Shown piece after piece: positions 9,425-19,609 of a stretch of 64,000 nucleotides of DNA. The stretch lies in the NCBI RefSeq assembly GCF_000243275.1, contig NZ_CM001437.1:1523100-1587099 (forward strand), read 5' to 3'. A program made the position numbers and the translations under genes. The notes beneath the pieces were generated by a model. That model did no database searches and was not told the DNA's origin. It worked only from the letters and a program-made list of their open reading frames with translations. The number at the start of each line of letters is the position of its first letter. Position 1 is the first letter of the stretch. Source of the DNA: Myroides odoratus DSM 2801 (GTDB lineage Bacteria > Bacteroidota > Bacteroidia > Flavobacteriales > Flavobacteriaceae).

Positions 9425-10519
9425 TTACTTCTTCATTAATTCTACAATCTGATCTACTATATCTTTTGTTGCTTGGGGCAAAGCTAATTTTCTAAAATTT
9501 TGTCCCAGCTTCATTTGTTTTTCTTTATTGTTGAACAAGTCTTTGAACGTTGTGACAAACGTATCAGCTAACTCGCTTTCTTTAATCAAAAGTGCGGCAT
9601 CTTGTTCGACGATGCTTCTCGCATTTTTGGTTTGATGATCTTCTGCTACATTAGGTGATGGAATAAAAATCACTGCTTTTCCAACCAATGCAAGCTCTGA
9701 TACCGATGAAGCCCCTGCACGAGAAATAATACTATCTGCCGCTGCATACGCTAAATCCATGCGATCCAAAAACGCGCGAACTTTAACTTCTGCAGATTCA
9801 TACTGCTTATACTCCTCATAGTAGAACTTCCCACATTGCCAAATCAACTGTATGCCCATTTCTTTAAATAATGGTAGTTGTTCTTCGATCAATTGATTAA
9901 TTCTACGTGCACCTAAACTTCCTCCTAAAACCAACAGCGTATTTTTTGATTGATCCAATCCAAAATAGGCCGTAGCTTCTTCTCTTTTTGATGCTACATC
10001 AAGTAATCCTTGACGAACAGGATTTCCTGTTTTTATTATTTTGTGCTTTGGAAAGAATTGTTCCAATCCATCGTACGCCACACATATTTTATCTACTTCT
10101 TTACCTAGGAGCTTATTCGTAATACCTGGAAACGAATTTTGCTCTTGTACCAGTGTTGGGATTCCTTTTCCAGCAGCTACTTTCACCACAGCTCCGCTAG
10201 CAAATCCTCCAGTTCCAATAACAACATCCGGTTGAAATTGCTTGACAATCTTTCTTGATTTCTTTAAGCTACTTAATAACTTAAAAGGAAACATCAAATT
10301 GTCTAGTGTCAATTTGCGTTGAATACCAGAAATCCACAATCCTTCGATAGGATATCCTGCTTCAGGCACACGTTGCATTTCCATTTTTCCTTCTGCCCCT
10401 ACAAAAAGAATATCGGCTTCAGGAAATCTCACTTTCAATTCATCGGCAATTGCCAATGCAGGAAAGATATGCCCTCCTGTTCCTCCTCCACTTACAATAA
10501 ACTTTGGTTTACGTTCCAT
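9425..10519 (-). CDS. murG: UDP-GlcNAc:lipid I N-acetylglucosaminyltransferase MurG
   Basis: A GT-B glycosyltransferase that converts lipid I to lipid II on the inner leaflet. It has 364 residues. The N-terminal glycine-rich loop [15 protein letters not shown] (about 11-25), the second loop [10 protein letters not shown] and the acceptor-side motif [14 protein letters not shown] (about 265-278) are all present and match the family. It lies 6 nt after ftsW and 3 nt before murC, so it is probably co-translated within the cluster. Confidence 0.97.
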   Translation of the reverse strand: MERKPKFIVSGGGTGGHIFPALAIADELKVRFPEADILFVGAEGKMEMQRVPEAGYPIEGLWISGIQRKLTLDNLMFPFKLLSSLKKSRKIVKQFQPDVVIGTGGFASGAVVKVAAGKGIPTLVQEQNSFPGITNKLLGKEVDKICVAYDGLEQFFPKHKIIKTGNPVRQGLLDVASKREEATAYFGLDQSKNTLLVLGGSLGARRINQLIEEQLPLFKEMGIQLIWQCGKFYYEEYKQYESAEVKVRAFLDRMDLAYAAADSIISRAGASSVSELALVGKAVIFIPSPNVAEDHQTKNARSIVEQDAALLIKESELADTFVTTFKDLFNNKEKQMKLGQNFRKLALPQATKDIVDQIVELMKK

Positions 10520-10525
10520 TTGCTT

Positions 10526-11770
10526 TTATTCTTCTATACTATTTTTTTCTAATCGTTCGATATGTAAATCATGCAGCATTTCTTGTTCCAATGCTTCCTC
10601 TTCTTTTTTCTTTTGTTCTTCGGCTTGTATTTCTGCTTCTTTCTTGGTTACACTCAAGATTACGGCAATAGCGAAACACGTCATCCAAATAGCGGTTCCT
10701 CCACTACTGACTAGCGGTAAAGCTTGTCCTGTTGTAGGTAAAAGCGAAACGGCTACGCCCATATTAATTAATGCCTGAAAGATGAGATAGAATCCCAATC
10801 CGGCGACTAATAATTTTCCAAAGAGCGTGGGTGCTTTATGTACCGCAATTAAAAAGCGATAAAACAGCAAAAGGTAAATTCCCAAGATGGTTAATCCACC
10901 GAATAATCCCCATTCTTCGACAATGATGGCATAGATAAAATCCGAAGACGACTGAGGTAAAAAGTTTTTCAATACACTTTTACCAGGTCCTACCCCGAAT
11001 AAACCACCATTAGCGATGGCCATCTTTGCATTTTCTACTTGATACAAATCGCGTGTTCCATCATCCGGTCCGGTAAAGCGGTCAATACGACTAATCCAAG
11101 TATCCACACGATTGGGAAATGCTCCTGGAAAAGCTTTGGCCACTAACACGAACATCAGCATCCCACAAGCGCCAATTCCGATGATGGACAGCAAGTATTT
11201 AAAAGGATATTTTCCAATAAATACCAATACACAGACCATACAAAAGATCAAAGCGGCTGTGGAGAAGTTGGCTGGTAAAATCAAGCCTATGATGACTAAT
11301 ACGGGAACCCATAATTGCCAAAAGGATGTTTTAAAAGACACTACTTCATCTTTAATGCCGGTGAGGTATTGCGCCACATACATCAGCAAGATAATTGCTG
11401 CGGTAGAAGAAGGTTGAAATTGCCCTAATAAGGGAATCTTCAGCCATCTACTTGCATTGGCTCCTCCAATTGTATTTCCTTTCAACAAGGTGTACAACAA
11501 GATCAATGCAATAATGGGCATACCGATAATGGCGATCTTCCGAAAGAGCGCATAGTCTCTTTTGTGAAAATACCACATGATGCAAATTCCAATAAATAAA
11601 TGAACGAAATGTCGAAACAAGTAATCAGTCGTTGCCTTTCCCGTTCCGATGGTATAAACTAGATTCGTACTTGCACTATAAACCGGTAAAAAAGAAAGCA
11701 TGGCCAATAAAATTGCTAATGCCCATATAATCTTATCTCCGTGTAATAATGAAAGTAATTTTTTCATCAT
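10526..11770 (-). CDS. ftsW: Lipid II polymerase of the SEDS family, FtsW
   Basis: A multi-pass membrane glycosyltransferase that polymerises septal peptidoglycan together with FtsI. Its 414 residues contain about ten membrane helices. The SEDS signature regions are visible: the loop after GLFGVGPGKSVLKNFLPQSSSDFIYAIIVEEWG (about 255-290) and the late segment LPLVSSGGTAIW (about 350). A charged cytoplasmic tail rich in Glu and Lys (about 375-414) follows the last helix. It stands in dcw order between murD and murG. Confidence 0.95.
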   Translation of the reverse strand: MMKKLLSLLHGDKIIWALAILLAMLSFLPVYSASTNLVYTIGTGKATTDYLFRHFVHLFIGICIMWYFHKRDYALFRKIAIIGMPIIALILLYTLLKGNTIGGANASRWLKIPLLGQFQPSSTAAIILLMYVAQYLTGIKDEVVSFKTSFWQLWVPVLVIIGLILPANFSTAALIFCMVCVLVFIGKYPFKYLLSIIGIGACGMLMFVLVAKAFPGAFPNRVDTWISRIDRFTGPDDGTRDLYQVENAKMAIANGGLFGVGPGKSVLKNFLPQSSSDFIYAIIVEEWGLFGGLTILGIYLLLFYRFLIAVHKAPTLFGKLLVAGLGFYLIFQALINMGVAVSLLPTTGQALPLVSSGGTAIWMTCFAIAVILSVTKKEAEIQAEEQKKKEEEALEQEMLHDLHIERLEKNSIEE

Positions 11771-11791
11771 CTACCTCTAATTTATCTATTG

Positions 11792-13123
11792 TTATAATTT
11801 CATTACTTCCTCCTTGAACTGTCTTCCTCTATCTTCATAGCTGGTAAACAAATCGAAACTTGCACAAGCTGGTGATAGTAAAACATTATCTCCGCCTTCA
11901 GCTAAAGCTTTTGCCTGAACAACTGCATCATGCATGGATTGTACTTCTACTAGATCATCTACAACCTTTTCATATGCTGCTTTTATTTTTTGGTTATCAA
12001 TACCCAAACAAACAATTGCTTTTACCTTTTCACGTACTAAAGGCATCAACTCATCATAGTCATTTCCTTTGTCTACGCCCCCAACAATCCAAACCGTTGG
12101 TGTTTTCATACTTTCTAAAGCAAAGAAAGTAGCGTTTACATTGGTTGCTTTCGAATCGTTAATATATTGAACGTTTTCTACTTTCAGTACTTTCTCTAAA
12201 CGATGTTCAACTCCTTGAAAATCTGACAAACTTTCACGTATTACATTTTTTCGAATTCGCTTTAACTGTGCTATTGTTGTTGCTGCCATAACATTTTTTA
12301 AGTTGTGCATCCCTTCGAGAGCCACTTCCTTAATAGGTAATACAAATTTTTCATCACTCATATTCACTATAATTTTATCGTCTTCCACATAGGCCCCTTC
12401 TTCTAGTTTATGTTTAATAGAAAAAGGTAATTTATGTGCTTTTACCTCATGTTCGCTCAACCATTTCTGAATCTCCACATCGTCATAATCATAAATCAGG
12501 TAATCCTCTTCGGTCTGATTCATCGTAATTCGAAACTTTGAAGCGATATAATTCTCATATTTATAGTCGTATCGATCTAAATGATCAGGACTAATATTAG
12601 TGATTACTGCAATATGGGGTCTGTAGGTTTCGATACCATCTAATTGAAAACTACTCAACTCCAAAACATAACACTTTGCAGGATCCACTTTCACTTGCTC
12701 CGCATAACTTTGACCAATATTTCCACCTAAGCCGACGTTTAATCCGCCGCGGTGTAAAACATGATACGTTAACATCGTAGTTGTCGTCTTTCCATTACTA
12801 CCTGTAATAGCAACCGACAACGCGTCATTAAAAGGATAAGCAAACTCTATTTCAGAAATTACTTTAATTCCTTCTGCTACAATTTTTTTTACGATTGGCG
12901 CTTTATCTGGAATTCCAGGGCTTTTTACAACCACATCTGCATTTAATATCTTCGCTTCTGTATGTTGTTGTTCTTCCCAATCGATATGATGATGTATAAG
13001 AACTTCTTTATATTTTTCTTGGATGATTCCATAATCTGAAACGAAAGCGTCATATCCTTTTTCAATAGCCAATAAAGCTGTTCCAACGCCACTTTCTCCT
13101 CCTCCTAAAATAACCACTCTCAT
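11792..13123 (-). CDS. murD: UDP-N-acetylmuramoylalanine--D-glutamate ligase MurD
   Basis: A cytoplasmic ligase that adds D-Glu to UDP-MurNAc-L-Ala. It has 443 residues, the usual length. The N-terminal Rossmann-like part (VVILGGGESGVGTA) binds the nucleotide sugar. The ATP loop GSNGKTTTT lies at 108-116, followed by LELSSFQLDGI, typical of MurD, and the late NDSKATNVNATFFALES, also diagnostic. It follows mraY with a 3-nt gap and precedes ftsW. Confidence 0.97.
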   Translation of the reverse strand: MRVVILGGGESGVGTALLAIEKGYDAFVSDYGIIQEKYKEVLIHHHIDWEEQQHTEAKILNADVVVKSPGIPDKAPIVKKIVAEGIKVISEIEFAYPFNDALSVAITGSNGKTTTTMLTYHVLHRGGLNVGLGGNIGQSYAEQVKVDPAKCYVLELSSFQLDGIETYRPHIAVITNISPDHLDRYDYKYENYIASKFRITMNQTEEDYLIYDYDDVEIQKWLSEHEVKAHKLPFSIKHKLEEGAYVEDDKIIVNMSDEKFVLPIKEVALEGMHNLKNVMAATTIAQLKRIRKNVIRESLSDFQGVEHRLEKVLKVENVQYINDSKATNVNATFFALESMKTPTVWIVGGVDKGNDYDELMPLVREKVKAIVCLGIDNQKIKAAYEKVVDDLVEVQSMHDAVVQAKALAEGGDNVLLSPACASFDLFTSYEDRGRQFKEEVMKL

Positions 13124-13126
13124 GTC

Positions 13127-14338
13127 TTATCTCAGTTTTAATGAAATCACACAGAATACTCCTAAAAGAATCGCGATAATCCAAAAACGGGTAACGATTT
13201 TACTTTCGTGGTATCCTTTCTTTTGGAAATGGTGATGTAAGGGTGACATTAAAAATATTCGCCTTCCTTCACCGTATTTCTTTTTCGTGTATTTAAAATA
13301 ACTCACTTGCAATACTACCGATAGTGTTTCTGCAAAAAACACAGCGCATAACACTGGAATCAATAACTCCTTGCGTACTGCTATCGCTAATACTGCGATA
13401 ATTCCTCCGATGGTTAAACTTCCTGTATCGCCCATAAATACTTGAGCGGGGAATGTATTATACCACAAGAATCCAATCAATGCTCCAATAAACGCGGAGA
13501 CAAAGACGGTCATTTCCCCTGAATTGGGGATATACATGATATCAAGGTAATTCGCAAAAATTACGTTCCCCGATATAAAGGCAAAAATACCCAACACAAA
13601 AGTGGATATCGCAGAGGTACCGGCAGCTAAGCCGTCTATTCCATCTGTTAAATTCGCCCCATTAGACACCGCAGTTACGATAAAAATTACAATGGGAATA
13701 AAAATCAACCAAGCATAATCCTGCGCGCCCTCTCCCATCCAACTGATTAACATACTGTAATCAAACTCGTTATTCTTAAAGAAAGGAATTGTTGTTGCAG
13801 TAGATTTCACATCGTATTGACTTATCGCCACTTCACTTAGCATGTGTTTCGATGGTACTTCTCGAACTGTAACCGCTGGGCTGAAATATAAAACTGCTCC
13901 AACAATAAGTCCTAAACCAACTTGGCCCACCACTTTAAATCGTCCTTTTAGTCCTTCTTTATCTTTCTTAAATACTTTAATATAATCATCTAAGAACCCA
14001 ATAGCTCCCATCCAAATGGTTGTCAAAATAAGTAACAACACATAGATATTATCTAATTTAGCAAACAATAATACAGGGATTAAAGTTGCAATAATGATGA
14101 TAACACCACCCATTGTTGGGGTTCCTGATTTTTCTTTTTGTCCTTCTAAACCTAGTTCTCTAACTGTTTCTCCAATTTGCATTTTTCTCAAACGCGAGAT
14201 AATTCGCTTTCCGTAAATAATGGAGATCAACAAAGAGAAGATCATCGCCATACCTGAACGAAACGTAATATACTGGAACACGCCTGCTCCAGGTATCTTG
14301 AAAAAACTTTCTAAGTATTGAAATACGTAATACAACAT
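13127..14338 (-). CDS. mraY: Phospho-N-acetylmuramoyl-pentapeptide transferase MraY
   Basis: An integral membrane enzyme that moves phospho-MurNAc-pentapeptide onto undecaprenyl phosphate to make lipid I. Its 403 residues contain about ten membrane helices. Diagnostic cytoplasmic motifs are present: GTPTMGG near 72, FLDDYIK near 114, [12 protein letters not shown] near 228, FMGDTGS near 305, and [12 protein letters not shown] near 365. It is about 40 residues longer than the E. coli enzyme. The surplus is mostly an insertion at about 160-210, before the NLTDGIDG motif, a pattern I associate with Bacteroidota. It lies 16 nt after murE. Confidence 0.97.
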   Translation of the reverse strand: MLYYVFQYLESFFKIPGAGVFQYITFRSGMAMIFSLLISIIYGKRIISRLRKMQIGETVRELGLEGQKEKSGTPTMGGVIIIIATLIPVLLFAKLDNIYVLLLILTTIWMGAIGFLDDYIKVFKKDKEGLKGRFKVVGQVGLGLIVGAVLYFSPAVTVREVPSKHMLSEVAISQYDVKSTATTIPFFKNNEFDYSMLISWMGEGAQDYAWLIFIPIVIFIVTAVSNGANLTDGIDGLAAGTSAISTFVLGIFAFISGNVIFANYLDIMYIPNSGEMTVFVSAFIGALIGFLWYNTFPAQVFMGDTGSLTIGGIIAVLAIAVRKELLIPVLCAVFFAETLSVVLQVSYFKYTKKKYGEGRRIFLMSPLHHHFQKKGYHESKIVTRFWIIAILLGVFCVISLKLR

Positions 14339-14354
14339 AACTATTCTTCCTTTT

Positions 14355-15809
14355 CTATAGTTCTAAAAACTCCTTTACTATTTCTAAGTCACTAAAATGA
14401 CTTCTTACTCCTTTTATCTCTTGATACGTTTCGTGCCCTTTCCCTGCAATCAATATAATATCACCTGCAGTGGCTTGTTGACAAGCTAGTTTAATCGCTT
14501 GTTTTCTGTCTTCAACCACAACCGTTTTCATTTTGTTTTGTGGTTCAACTCCCGCTTCAATATCTTCCAATATCGCTGCAGGCTCCTCGAATCGAGGGTT
14601 ATCTGAAGTGAAGATTACTCTATTACTCAAATCAGATGCTATTTTACCCATTTCTGGGCGTTTTGTTTTATCTCTATTCCCACCACATCCAACAACCGTA
14701 ATCAGTTGCTCATTGTTGGTGCGAATGCTATTAATTGTTGCAATAACATTAGCTAAAGCATCCGGAGTATGCGCATAATCAACAATTGCTGTCACCTGCT
14801 TAGATGAAACAATGTATTGAAAACGACCTTCCACACTTGCTAACTTACTCAAGTGTACCAATGCTTCTTCTTGTGGCACGCCTAATTCTACTGTTGCACC
14901 TAATACCGCCAATAAATTAGAGGCATTGAATGCACCGATTAGCTGTACCCACAATTCTTGCTGGTTGATTTTCATCAACATCCCAGAAAATTGACTTTCT
15001 AGAATTTGTCCTTTGTAATCCGCCATGTTTTTCAACGCATACGTACAAACCTTTGCTTTGGTATTTTGTACCATCACAGGGCCGTTTTTATCATCTAGGT
15101 TAGTCAAAGCAAAGCTTGTTTTTCCTAACTGATCAAAGAACATTTTTTTTGCATCGCGATAAGCGGCAAATGTTTTGTGGTAATCCAAATGGTCATGCGT
15201 CAAATTCGTAAAAATCCCTCCTTCAAAATGAAGTCCGAATGTACGATGTTGAACCACACCATGTGAACTCACTTCCATAAAGCAGAATTCACATCCTTCT
15301 TCTGCCATTTGATTCAAATACGCATTAATAGTAATTGAATCAGGCGTTGTATGAGAAGTTTCATAAAGCGCTGCTCCTATGCGGATATTTACTGTTGATA
15401 GTAATCCTACTTTATACCCTAAACTGGTGAACATATTATACAACAATGTTGCGATTGTTGTTTTTCCGTTCGTTCCCGTTACACCTACTAATTTTAATTT
15501 ATGTGAAGGATTGTCATAGAAATTAGCAGCGATAAGCGCTAAAGCTCTATTGCTGTCTTCTACAACAACATAGACTACACCTTCTACCAAATCACTTGGC
15601 AAAACTTGACATACAATAGCCGTTGCTCCTTGCTCAATTGCTTGCTTGATATAGGCATGCCCATCTACTACTTCACCTACTATGGCAATAAACAAAGTGT
15701 TTGACTTCACTTGACGTGAGTCAAAAGTCAAATGGTCTATTGTTGCATCTGTCGATCCAACAATAGACTGTATCTCTACTTTGTATAATATGTCTTTTAT
15801 CTTTTTCAC
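14355..15809 (-). CDS. murE: UDP-MurNAc-tripeptide synthetase MurE, probably meso-diaminopimelate-adding
   Basis: A cytoplasmic ligase that adds the third residue of the stem peptide. It has 484 residues. The ATP loop [11 protein letters not shown] lies near 112, and the carbamylated-Lys and substrate motifs ([20 protein letters not shown]) follow. The C-terminal domain holds DNPRFEEP, whose DNPR tetrad selects meso-diaminopimelate over lysine. The start codon overlaps the ftsI stop by four bases (ATGA type), so the two are translationally coupled. Confidence 0.97.
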   Translation of the reverse strand: MKKIKDILYKVEIQSIVGSTDATIDHLTFDSRQVKSNTLFIAIVGEVVDGHAYIKQAIEQGATAIVCQVLPSDLVEGVVYVVVEDSNRALALIAANFYDNPSHKLKLVGVTGTNGKTTIATLLYNMFTSLGYKVGLLSTVNIRIGAALYETSHTTPDSITINAYLNQMAEEGCEFCFMEVSSHGVVQHRTFGLHFEGGIFTNLTHDHLDYHKTFAAYRDAKKMFFDQLGKTSFALTNLDDKNGPVMVQNTKAKVCTYALKNMADYKGQILESQFSGMLMKINQQELWVQLIGAFNASNLLAVLGATVELGVPQEEALVHLSKLASVEGRFQYIVSSKQVTAIVDYAHTPDALANVIATINSIRTNNEQLITVVGCGGNRDKTKRPEMGKIASDLSNRVIFTSDNPRFEEPAAILEDIEAGVEPQNKMKTVVVEDRKQAIKLACQQATAGDIILIAGKGHETYQEIKGVRSHFSDLEIVKEFLEL

Positions 15810-17818
15810 GATAGTTCTAAAACTACTTTTTGATTCTTATCTATTTTTTGTCCTGCTAGTATTGATTGCGTTTTGACTTTTCCTACCCCTTTGACTTGAA
15901 CTTTTAATCCTAAGTTCTCCAATAAAGGCAAGGCATCCATGACTTGCATTCCTCTTACATCTGGCATCATTGCCTCTCCAAATTGATTTTGTACCAAGAA
16001 AGATTGATAACTTTCTACAATACTTGTTGGCACCTCATTGGAGTCCCTCATTTCTTTCGTTGTAGGAACATCTGTATAAATCTTCTGCGCAATTCGCTTG
16101 AATACAGGTCCTGCTACATCCGCTCCATAATAACTCTTAGATCGATCGGGTTTATGAATCACGACGATACACGAATATTTTGGATTATCAGCTGGAAAAT
16201 ATCCAGCAAAAGAAGAAGAATAGTACATGTCTGAACCATATCCTTTTCCTTTTCCATAATTCACCTGTGCGGTTCCTGTTTTACCAGCCATAGAAAAGTT
16301 TGGTGAGTACAGTTTTCTACCTGTTCCTTTTTTCACTGTATTTTCTAAAATTGCTCTCGCTTGATGAATAACATCTGGTGAGGCAATTTGCGGGTTCAAC
16401 ACAACCTTATCAAATTTTTGTATCGTTTGATCAAATTCTTTGATTTCAGACACAAAATAAGGTTTGACCATTTCACCATCATTGGCTACTGCATTATATA
16501 AGGTCAAGGTTTGCAAAGGCGTTACTGATAAACCATATCCAAAAGCCATCCAAGGCAAGGCTAATCCGCTCCATCCTTTTTTTCCTGGCTTAGGTACATA
16601 AGGAATTGCTTCTCCTTTTATTTTTAATCCCAAGGGTTTATCCATCCACAAAGAGCTCAAATAATCCGTAAAAACTTTCGGATCATTTTTAAATGCTTCA
16701 TCTACTGCCTGTGTAATTACAGTATTCGAAGACAATTCAATTCCCCTTGCTAAGGAAACTTTACCATATCCTCCATGTTTGGAATCGCGTACTCTTGCAT
16801 TATAAAAGCGAACCACTCCCTCATTTGTATCATAAATACGAGCCGTATCTATTTGCTTTTTCTCTAACAATGCTAAAAGTGAGGCTAATTTAAACGTCGA
16901 ACCAGGCTCATGTTTTTCTCCCACTGCATAGTTCACCGTTTCATAGTACCCTCCCGTTTTCTCATCTCGTCCAAGATTTGAAATTGCTCGAATAGCGCCC
17001 GTTTTCGTTTCCATTACAATCACACAACCGTGATCTGCGCTGTACTTCTCTAACGATTGCAACAAAGCGTGATGCGCGATATCTTGAATGTACACATCAA
17101 TGGTTGAGATGATATCCTTTCCATCAATCGGTTCAATTTCATTCTCATCATTAATTGGTTTCCACTGATTCTTCGCTAAGCTTTGCATTTTACGCTTTCC
17201 GTCATATCCACTCAGATAATCTGTAAAAGCGCCTTCAATTCCAACTCTTCCGAATGTCCCATCTTCATTCTTGCGTTCATACCCAATGGTACGTTTGGCA
17301 ATTCTTCCGATTGGATGCTGGCGAACCGTTTTTTGAGAAGAAATAAAACCTCCGCCATTTCCTCCTCGTTTAAAAAGAGGGAAATTTTTGATTCGCACAT
17401 ATTCTACATAGCTCAAATTTCGAGCGATAAGAATATATCGGCTTTTAGATGCTCTACCTTTTCGCAACATATTTTCATAATATGCACTTGGTTTACGGAA
17501 CATCACCGCTAGCGAATCCGCTAATGGTTTTACTTCTTTTTCAAAGTTTTCTTGTTTGGGTGCAACCCCGTCAAAACGTATTTCAAAGACCGGCACTGAT
17601 GTGGCTAATAAGCTTCCATCAGCAGAATAAACATTTCCTCTATTGGCTTCTATTACTTCCTCTTTCACTCGGTTTTCACTTCGCGCTTTTTGACGAAGCT
17701 CACTCCCTTCTACTCCTTGAATTAATAGCATCCTATAAATTACCCCTCCTGCTAGTAGCAATACTATCGCAGTGACGACATAAATATTGACATAAATATT
17801 TTTGTTACCTAGGGCCAT
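15806..17818 (-). CDS. ftsI: Septal transpeptidase FtsI (class B penicillin-binding protein) with PASTA domain
   Basis: Crosslinks septal peptidoglycan in partnership with FtsW. It has 670 residues. One membrane helix (about 11-32) is followed by the class B dimerisation domain, then the transpeptidase domain with STFK (307-310), SSN (363-365) and KTGTAQ (near 517). The last 60 or so residues (MPDVRGMQVMDALPLLENLG) form a single PASTA domain, absent from E. coli FtsI but common in this phylum. The start overlaps ftsL by ten bases and the stop overlaps murE by four. Confidence 0.96.
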   Translation of the reverse strand: MALGNKNIYVNIYVVTAIVLLLAGGVIYRMLLIQGVEGSELRQKARSENRVKEEVIEANRGNVYSADGSLLATSVPVFEIRFDGVAPKQENFEKEVKPLADSLAVMFRKPSAYYENMLRKGRASKSRYILIARNLSYVEYVRIKNFPLFKRGGNGGGFISSQKTVRQHPIGRIAKRTIGYERKNEDGTFGRVGIEGAFTDYLSGYDGKRKMQSLAKNQWKPINDENEIEPIDGKDIISTIDVYIQDIAHHALLQSLEKYSADHGCVIVMETKTGAIRAISNLGRDEKTGGYYETVNYAVGEKHEPGSTFKLASLLALLEKKQIDTARIYDTNEGVVRFYNARVRDSKHGGYGKVSLARGIELSSNTVITQAVDEAFKNDPKVFTDYLSSLWMDKPLGLKIKGEAIPYVPKPGKKGWSGLALPWMAFGYGLSVTPLQTLTLYNAVANDGEMVKPYFVSEIKEFDQTIQKFDKVVLNPQIASPDVIHQARAILENTVKKGTGRKLYSPNFSMAGKTGTAQVNYGKGKGYGSDMYYSSSFAGYFPADNPKYSCIVVIHKPDRSKSYYGADVAGPVFKRIAQKIYTDVPTTKEMRDSNEVPTSIVESYQSFLVQNQFGEAMMPDVRGMQVMDALPLLENLGLKVQVKGVGKVKTQSILAGQKIDKNQKVVLELS

Positions 17819-18168
17819 AGTTTATTCCAAAATGTTTTATTGTCTACCTCCCTCAACACCTTAATTTTTTGCGGTGGTGTTTCAGAAGGATAAATTCCTT
17901 CTTCTTCTAATTTTCGAGTAATTGTCGATTCCATTTTCAGTTCCATAAGTTCTGATCGCGTTGCGACAAACTCAGCACGGAGCATTTTCACTTCGTGGGT
18001 TAATTTTCCAATTTTAAACACTTTCGATTCGTATCGTTGGGTGTTTCCAATCAGTATCATTCCTAACACAATCACATATATAATAAAGGCCCACGTCTTC
18101 GCGGAATTCTCGTTCACGAGAATTTTAGCTTTTATTACATCTACTGGACTTGCTATTGTTTTTTTCAT
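17809..18168 (-). CDS. ftsL: FtsL-like cell division protein
   Basis: A small bitopic protein of 119 residues. A cytoplasmic N-terminus of about 22 residues leads to one membrane helix (about 25-42, TWAFIIYVIVLGMILIG), and the following periplasmic segment (about 50-85) is a heptad-patterned coiled coil (LTHEVKMLRAEFVATRSELMELK). The family is poorly conserved, so the call rests on this topology and on position: the start overlaps the rsmH stop by four bases and the end overlaps ftsI by ten. It is expected to form the FtsQ-FtsL regulatory complex that activates FtsWI. Confidence 0.85.
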   Translation of the reverse strand: MKKTIASPVDVIKAKILVNENSAKTWAFIIYVIVLGMILIGNTQRYESKVFKIGKLTHEVKMLRAEFVATRSELMELKMESTITRKLEEEGIYPSETPPQKIKVLREVDNKTFWNKLWP

Positions 18169-19079
18169 TTTTTCTCGGCAATTCTCAACTTCGCTGATCG
18201 AGCTCTGTTATTTACTGCTATCTCTTCTTCTGTTGGAACAATGAGTTTCCCTAATTGTTTCAACGGAACTTCAAATCTTCCAAACATGTCGCGTTCTGGT
18301 TCCCCTTCAAACATGCCATTTTTCATGAAGCGCTTTACTAAGCGATCTTCTAATGAATGATAGGAGATTACGCTCAACCTTCCTTCTGGCTTCAGCACCT
18401 CAACACTTTGTTCTAACAATTCTTTTAGTACTTCAATCTCTTGATTTACTTCAATTCGAATAGCTTGATACACTTGCGCTAAAATTTTAGCTGTTTTGTG
18501 TGCAGGTAAAAATCGAGCTAGTACTTGTTTCAGCTGATCCGTATCTTTTATCTCTCCGTTTGCTCGTGCATTTACAATTGTATGTGCCATTGCACCTGCA
18601 TTGTTCAGCTCTCCATATACGCTCAACACATATCTCAAATCTTTCTCGTCATAATCATTAACTACATGATACGCTGATAATTCACCTTTTTGATTCATGC
18701 GCATATCGAGGTCCCCTGCAAAACGAGTAGAAAAACCGCGTTCTGCAACATCAAACTGATGAGACGAAACACCTAAATCTCCTAAGATTCCATCTACTTC
18801 GCGTACACCATAAAATCTCAAATAGCGTTTCAAGTGTCTAAAGTTTTGATTAATCAAGACAAATCGAGGATCATCAATTGCATTTTTCACTGCATCATCA
18901 TCCTGATCAAATGCGAATAATTTTCCATTTTCACCCAAGCGGCTCAAAATTTCCCTTGAATGTCCGCCACCACCAAATGTCACATCCACATAAACGCCAT
19001 CGGGACGGATATTTAATCCATCCACTGTTTCGGTTAACAAAACAGGTCTATGATATGCGTATAAATCTTTACTCATCAA
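18165..19079 (-). CDS. rsmH: 16S rRNA (cytosine1402-N4)-methyltransferase RsmH (MraW)
   Basis: An S-adenosylmethionine-dependent methyltransferase that modifies C1402 in the ribosomal P-site. It has 304 residues, the normal length. The N-terminal YHRPVLLTETVDGLNI and the SAM loop DVTFGGGGHSREIL (about 32-45) are diagnostic. So are GILGDLGVSSHQFD, the RGFSTRFAGDLDMRM loop, and the late VISYHSLEDRLVKRFM. It overlaps mraZ by 11 bases and ftsL by four. Confidence 0.97.
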   Translation of the reverse strand: MMSKDLYAYHRPVLLTETVDGLNIRPDGVYVDVTFGGGGHSREILSRLGENGKLFAFDQDDDAVKNAIDDPRFVLINQNFRHLKRYLRFYGVREVDGILGDLGVSSHQFDVAERGFSTRFAGDLDMRMNQKGELSAYHVVNDYDEKDLRYVLSVYGELNNAGAMAHTIVNARANGEIKDTDQLKQVLARFLPAHKTAKILAQVYQAIRIEVNQEIEVLKELLEQSVEVLKPEGRLSVISYHSLEDRLVKRFMKNGMFEGEPERDMFGRFEVPLKQLGKLIVPTEEEIAVNNRARSAKLRIAEKK

Positions 19080-19527
19080 AACTAATATTACTCATTACTT
19101 CTTGCGCCAACGCTCCAAAATCAAAATCATCTGGTTCTAAAGTAGCTTCATACAGGTCTTTATCCCATATTTCAACGATATTCACTTTGGATGCCATTAC
19201 GATTTCTTTCGTAATATTTCCAAACTGCAACAGATCCTTTGCAATTAGCAAACGACCTGCATCATCAATATCTACAAGTTTAACTCCCGCCATAAAGGCG
19301 CGAATAAACGTATCTACTTTTTTATCAAAAGGATTCAGTTTGTTGATCTTCAACATCATCTTCTCCCATTCAGCCATTGGCCACAATTCCAAACACGTCT
19401 CAAACACCGATCTTTTTAGCACAAAACCATCAGCCATAGCAGGTAACTGCTTCTTCAAAGAAGCAGGCACCAATACCCTACCTTTGGTATCGACTTTACA
19501 CTCGTATGTACCAATAATCGACGTCAA
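19069..19527 (-). CDS. mraZ: Transcriptional regulator MraZ (proposed TTG start)
   Basis: A DNA-binding regulator of the dcw cluster. Two tandem SpoVT/AbrB-type half-domains are visible: the first from SIIGTYECKVDTKGRVLVPASLKKQLP, the second near VKLVDIDDAGRLLIAKDLLQF, each with the DxKGR or DxxGR turn. The longest open frame reaches back to a GTG at 19584, but that GTG lies inside the operator repeats and upstream of the -7 box TACATTTG, so it cannot be the start on that transcript. The TTG at 19527 gives LTSIIGTYECK, matching the family N-terminus (MNTIIGTYECK type), and 152 residues, the usual size. It overlaps rsmH by 11 bases. Autoregulation through the repeats just upstream is likely. 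Confidence 0.9.
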   Translation of the reverse strand: MTSIIGTYECKVDTKGRVLVPASLKKQLPAMADGFVLKRSVFETCLELWPMAEWEKMMLKINKLNPFDKKVDTFIRAFMAGVKLVDIDDAGRLLIAKDLLQFGNITKEIVMASKVNIVEIWDKDLYEATLEPDDFDFGALAQEVMSNISFDE

Positions 19528-19550
19528 AATTTGTTTATATATATACTTAG

Positions 19551-19558
19551 CAAATGTA
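19551..19558 (-). promoter_or_regulatory. -7 box of the dcw promoter (TACATTTG)
   Basis: TACATTTG on the minus strand matches the Bacteroidota -7 consensus TAnnTTTG. It lies 23 bases before the proposed TTG start of mraZ, leaving a leader of roughly 17-20 nt. No TTG-type -33 element is present upstream; the MraZ repeats occupy that space. Confidence 0.75.
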
Positions 19559-19570
19559 ATTATTTTTTTA

Positions 19571-19609
19571 CCACTTTTACCCACTTTTACCCACTTTTAC
19601 CCACTTTGT
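19571..19609 (-). promoter_or_regulatory. MraZ operator: four 10-bp direct repeats
   Basis: On the minus strand three exact GTGGGTAAAA units are followed by a degenerate GTGGTAAAAA. MraZ of E. coli recognises TGGGN direct repeats separated by 5 bases, which gives the same 10-bp period. The block ends 12-13 bases upstream of the -7 box TACATTTG, so bound MraZ would cover the -33 position. Confidence 0.8.
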
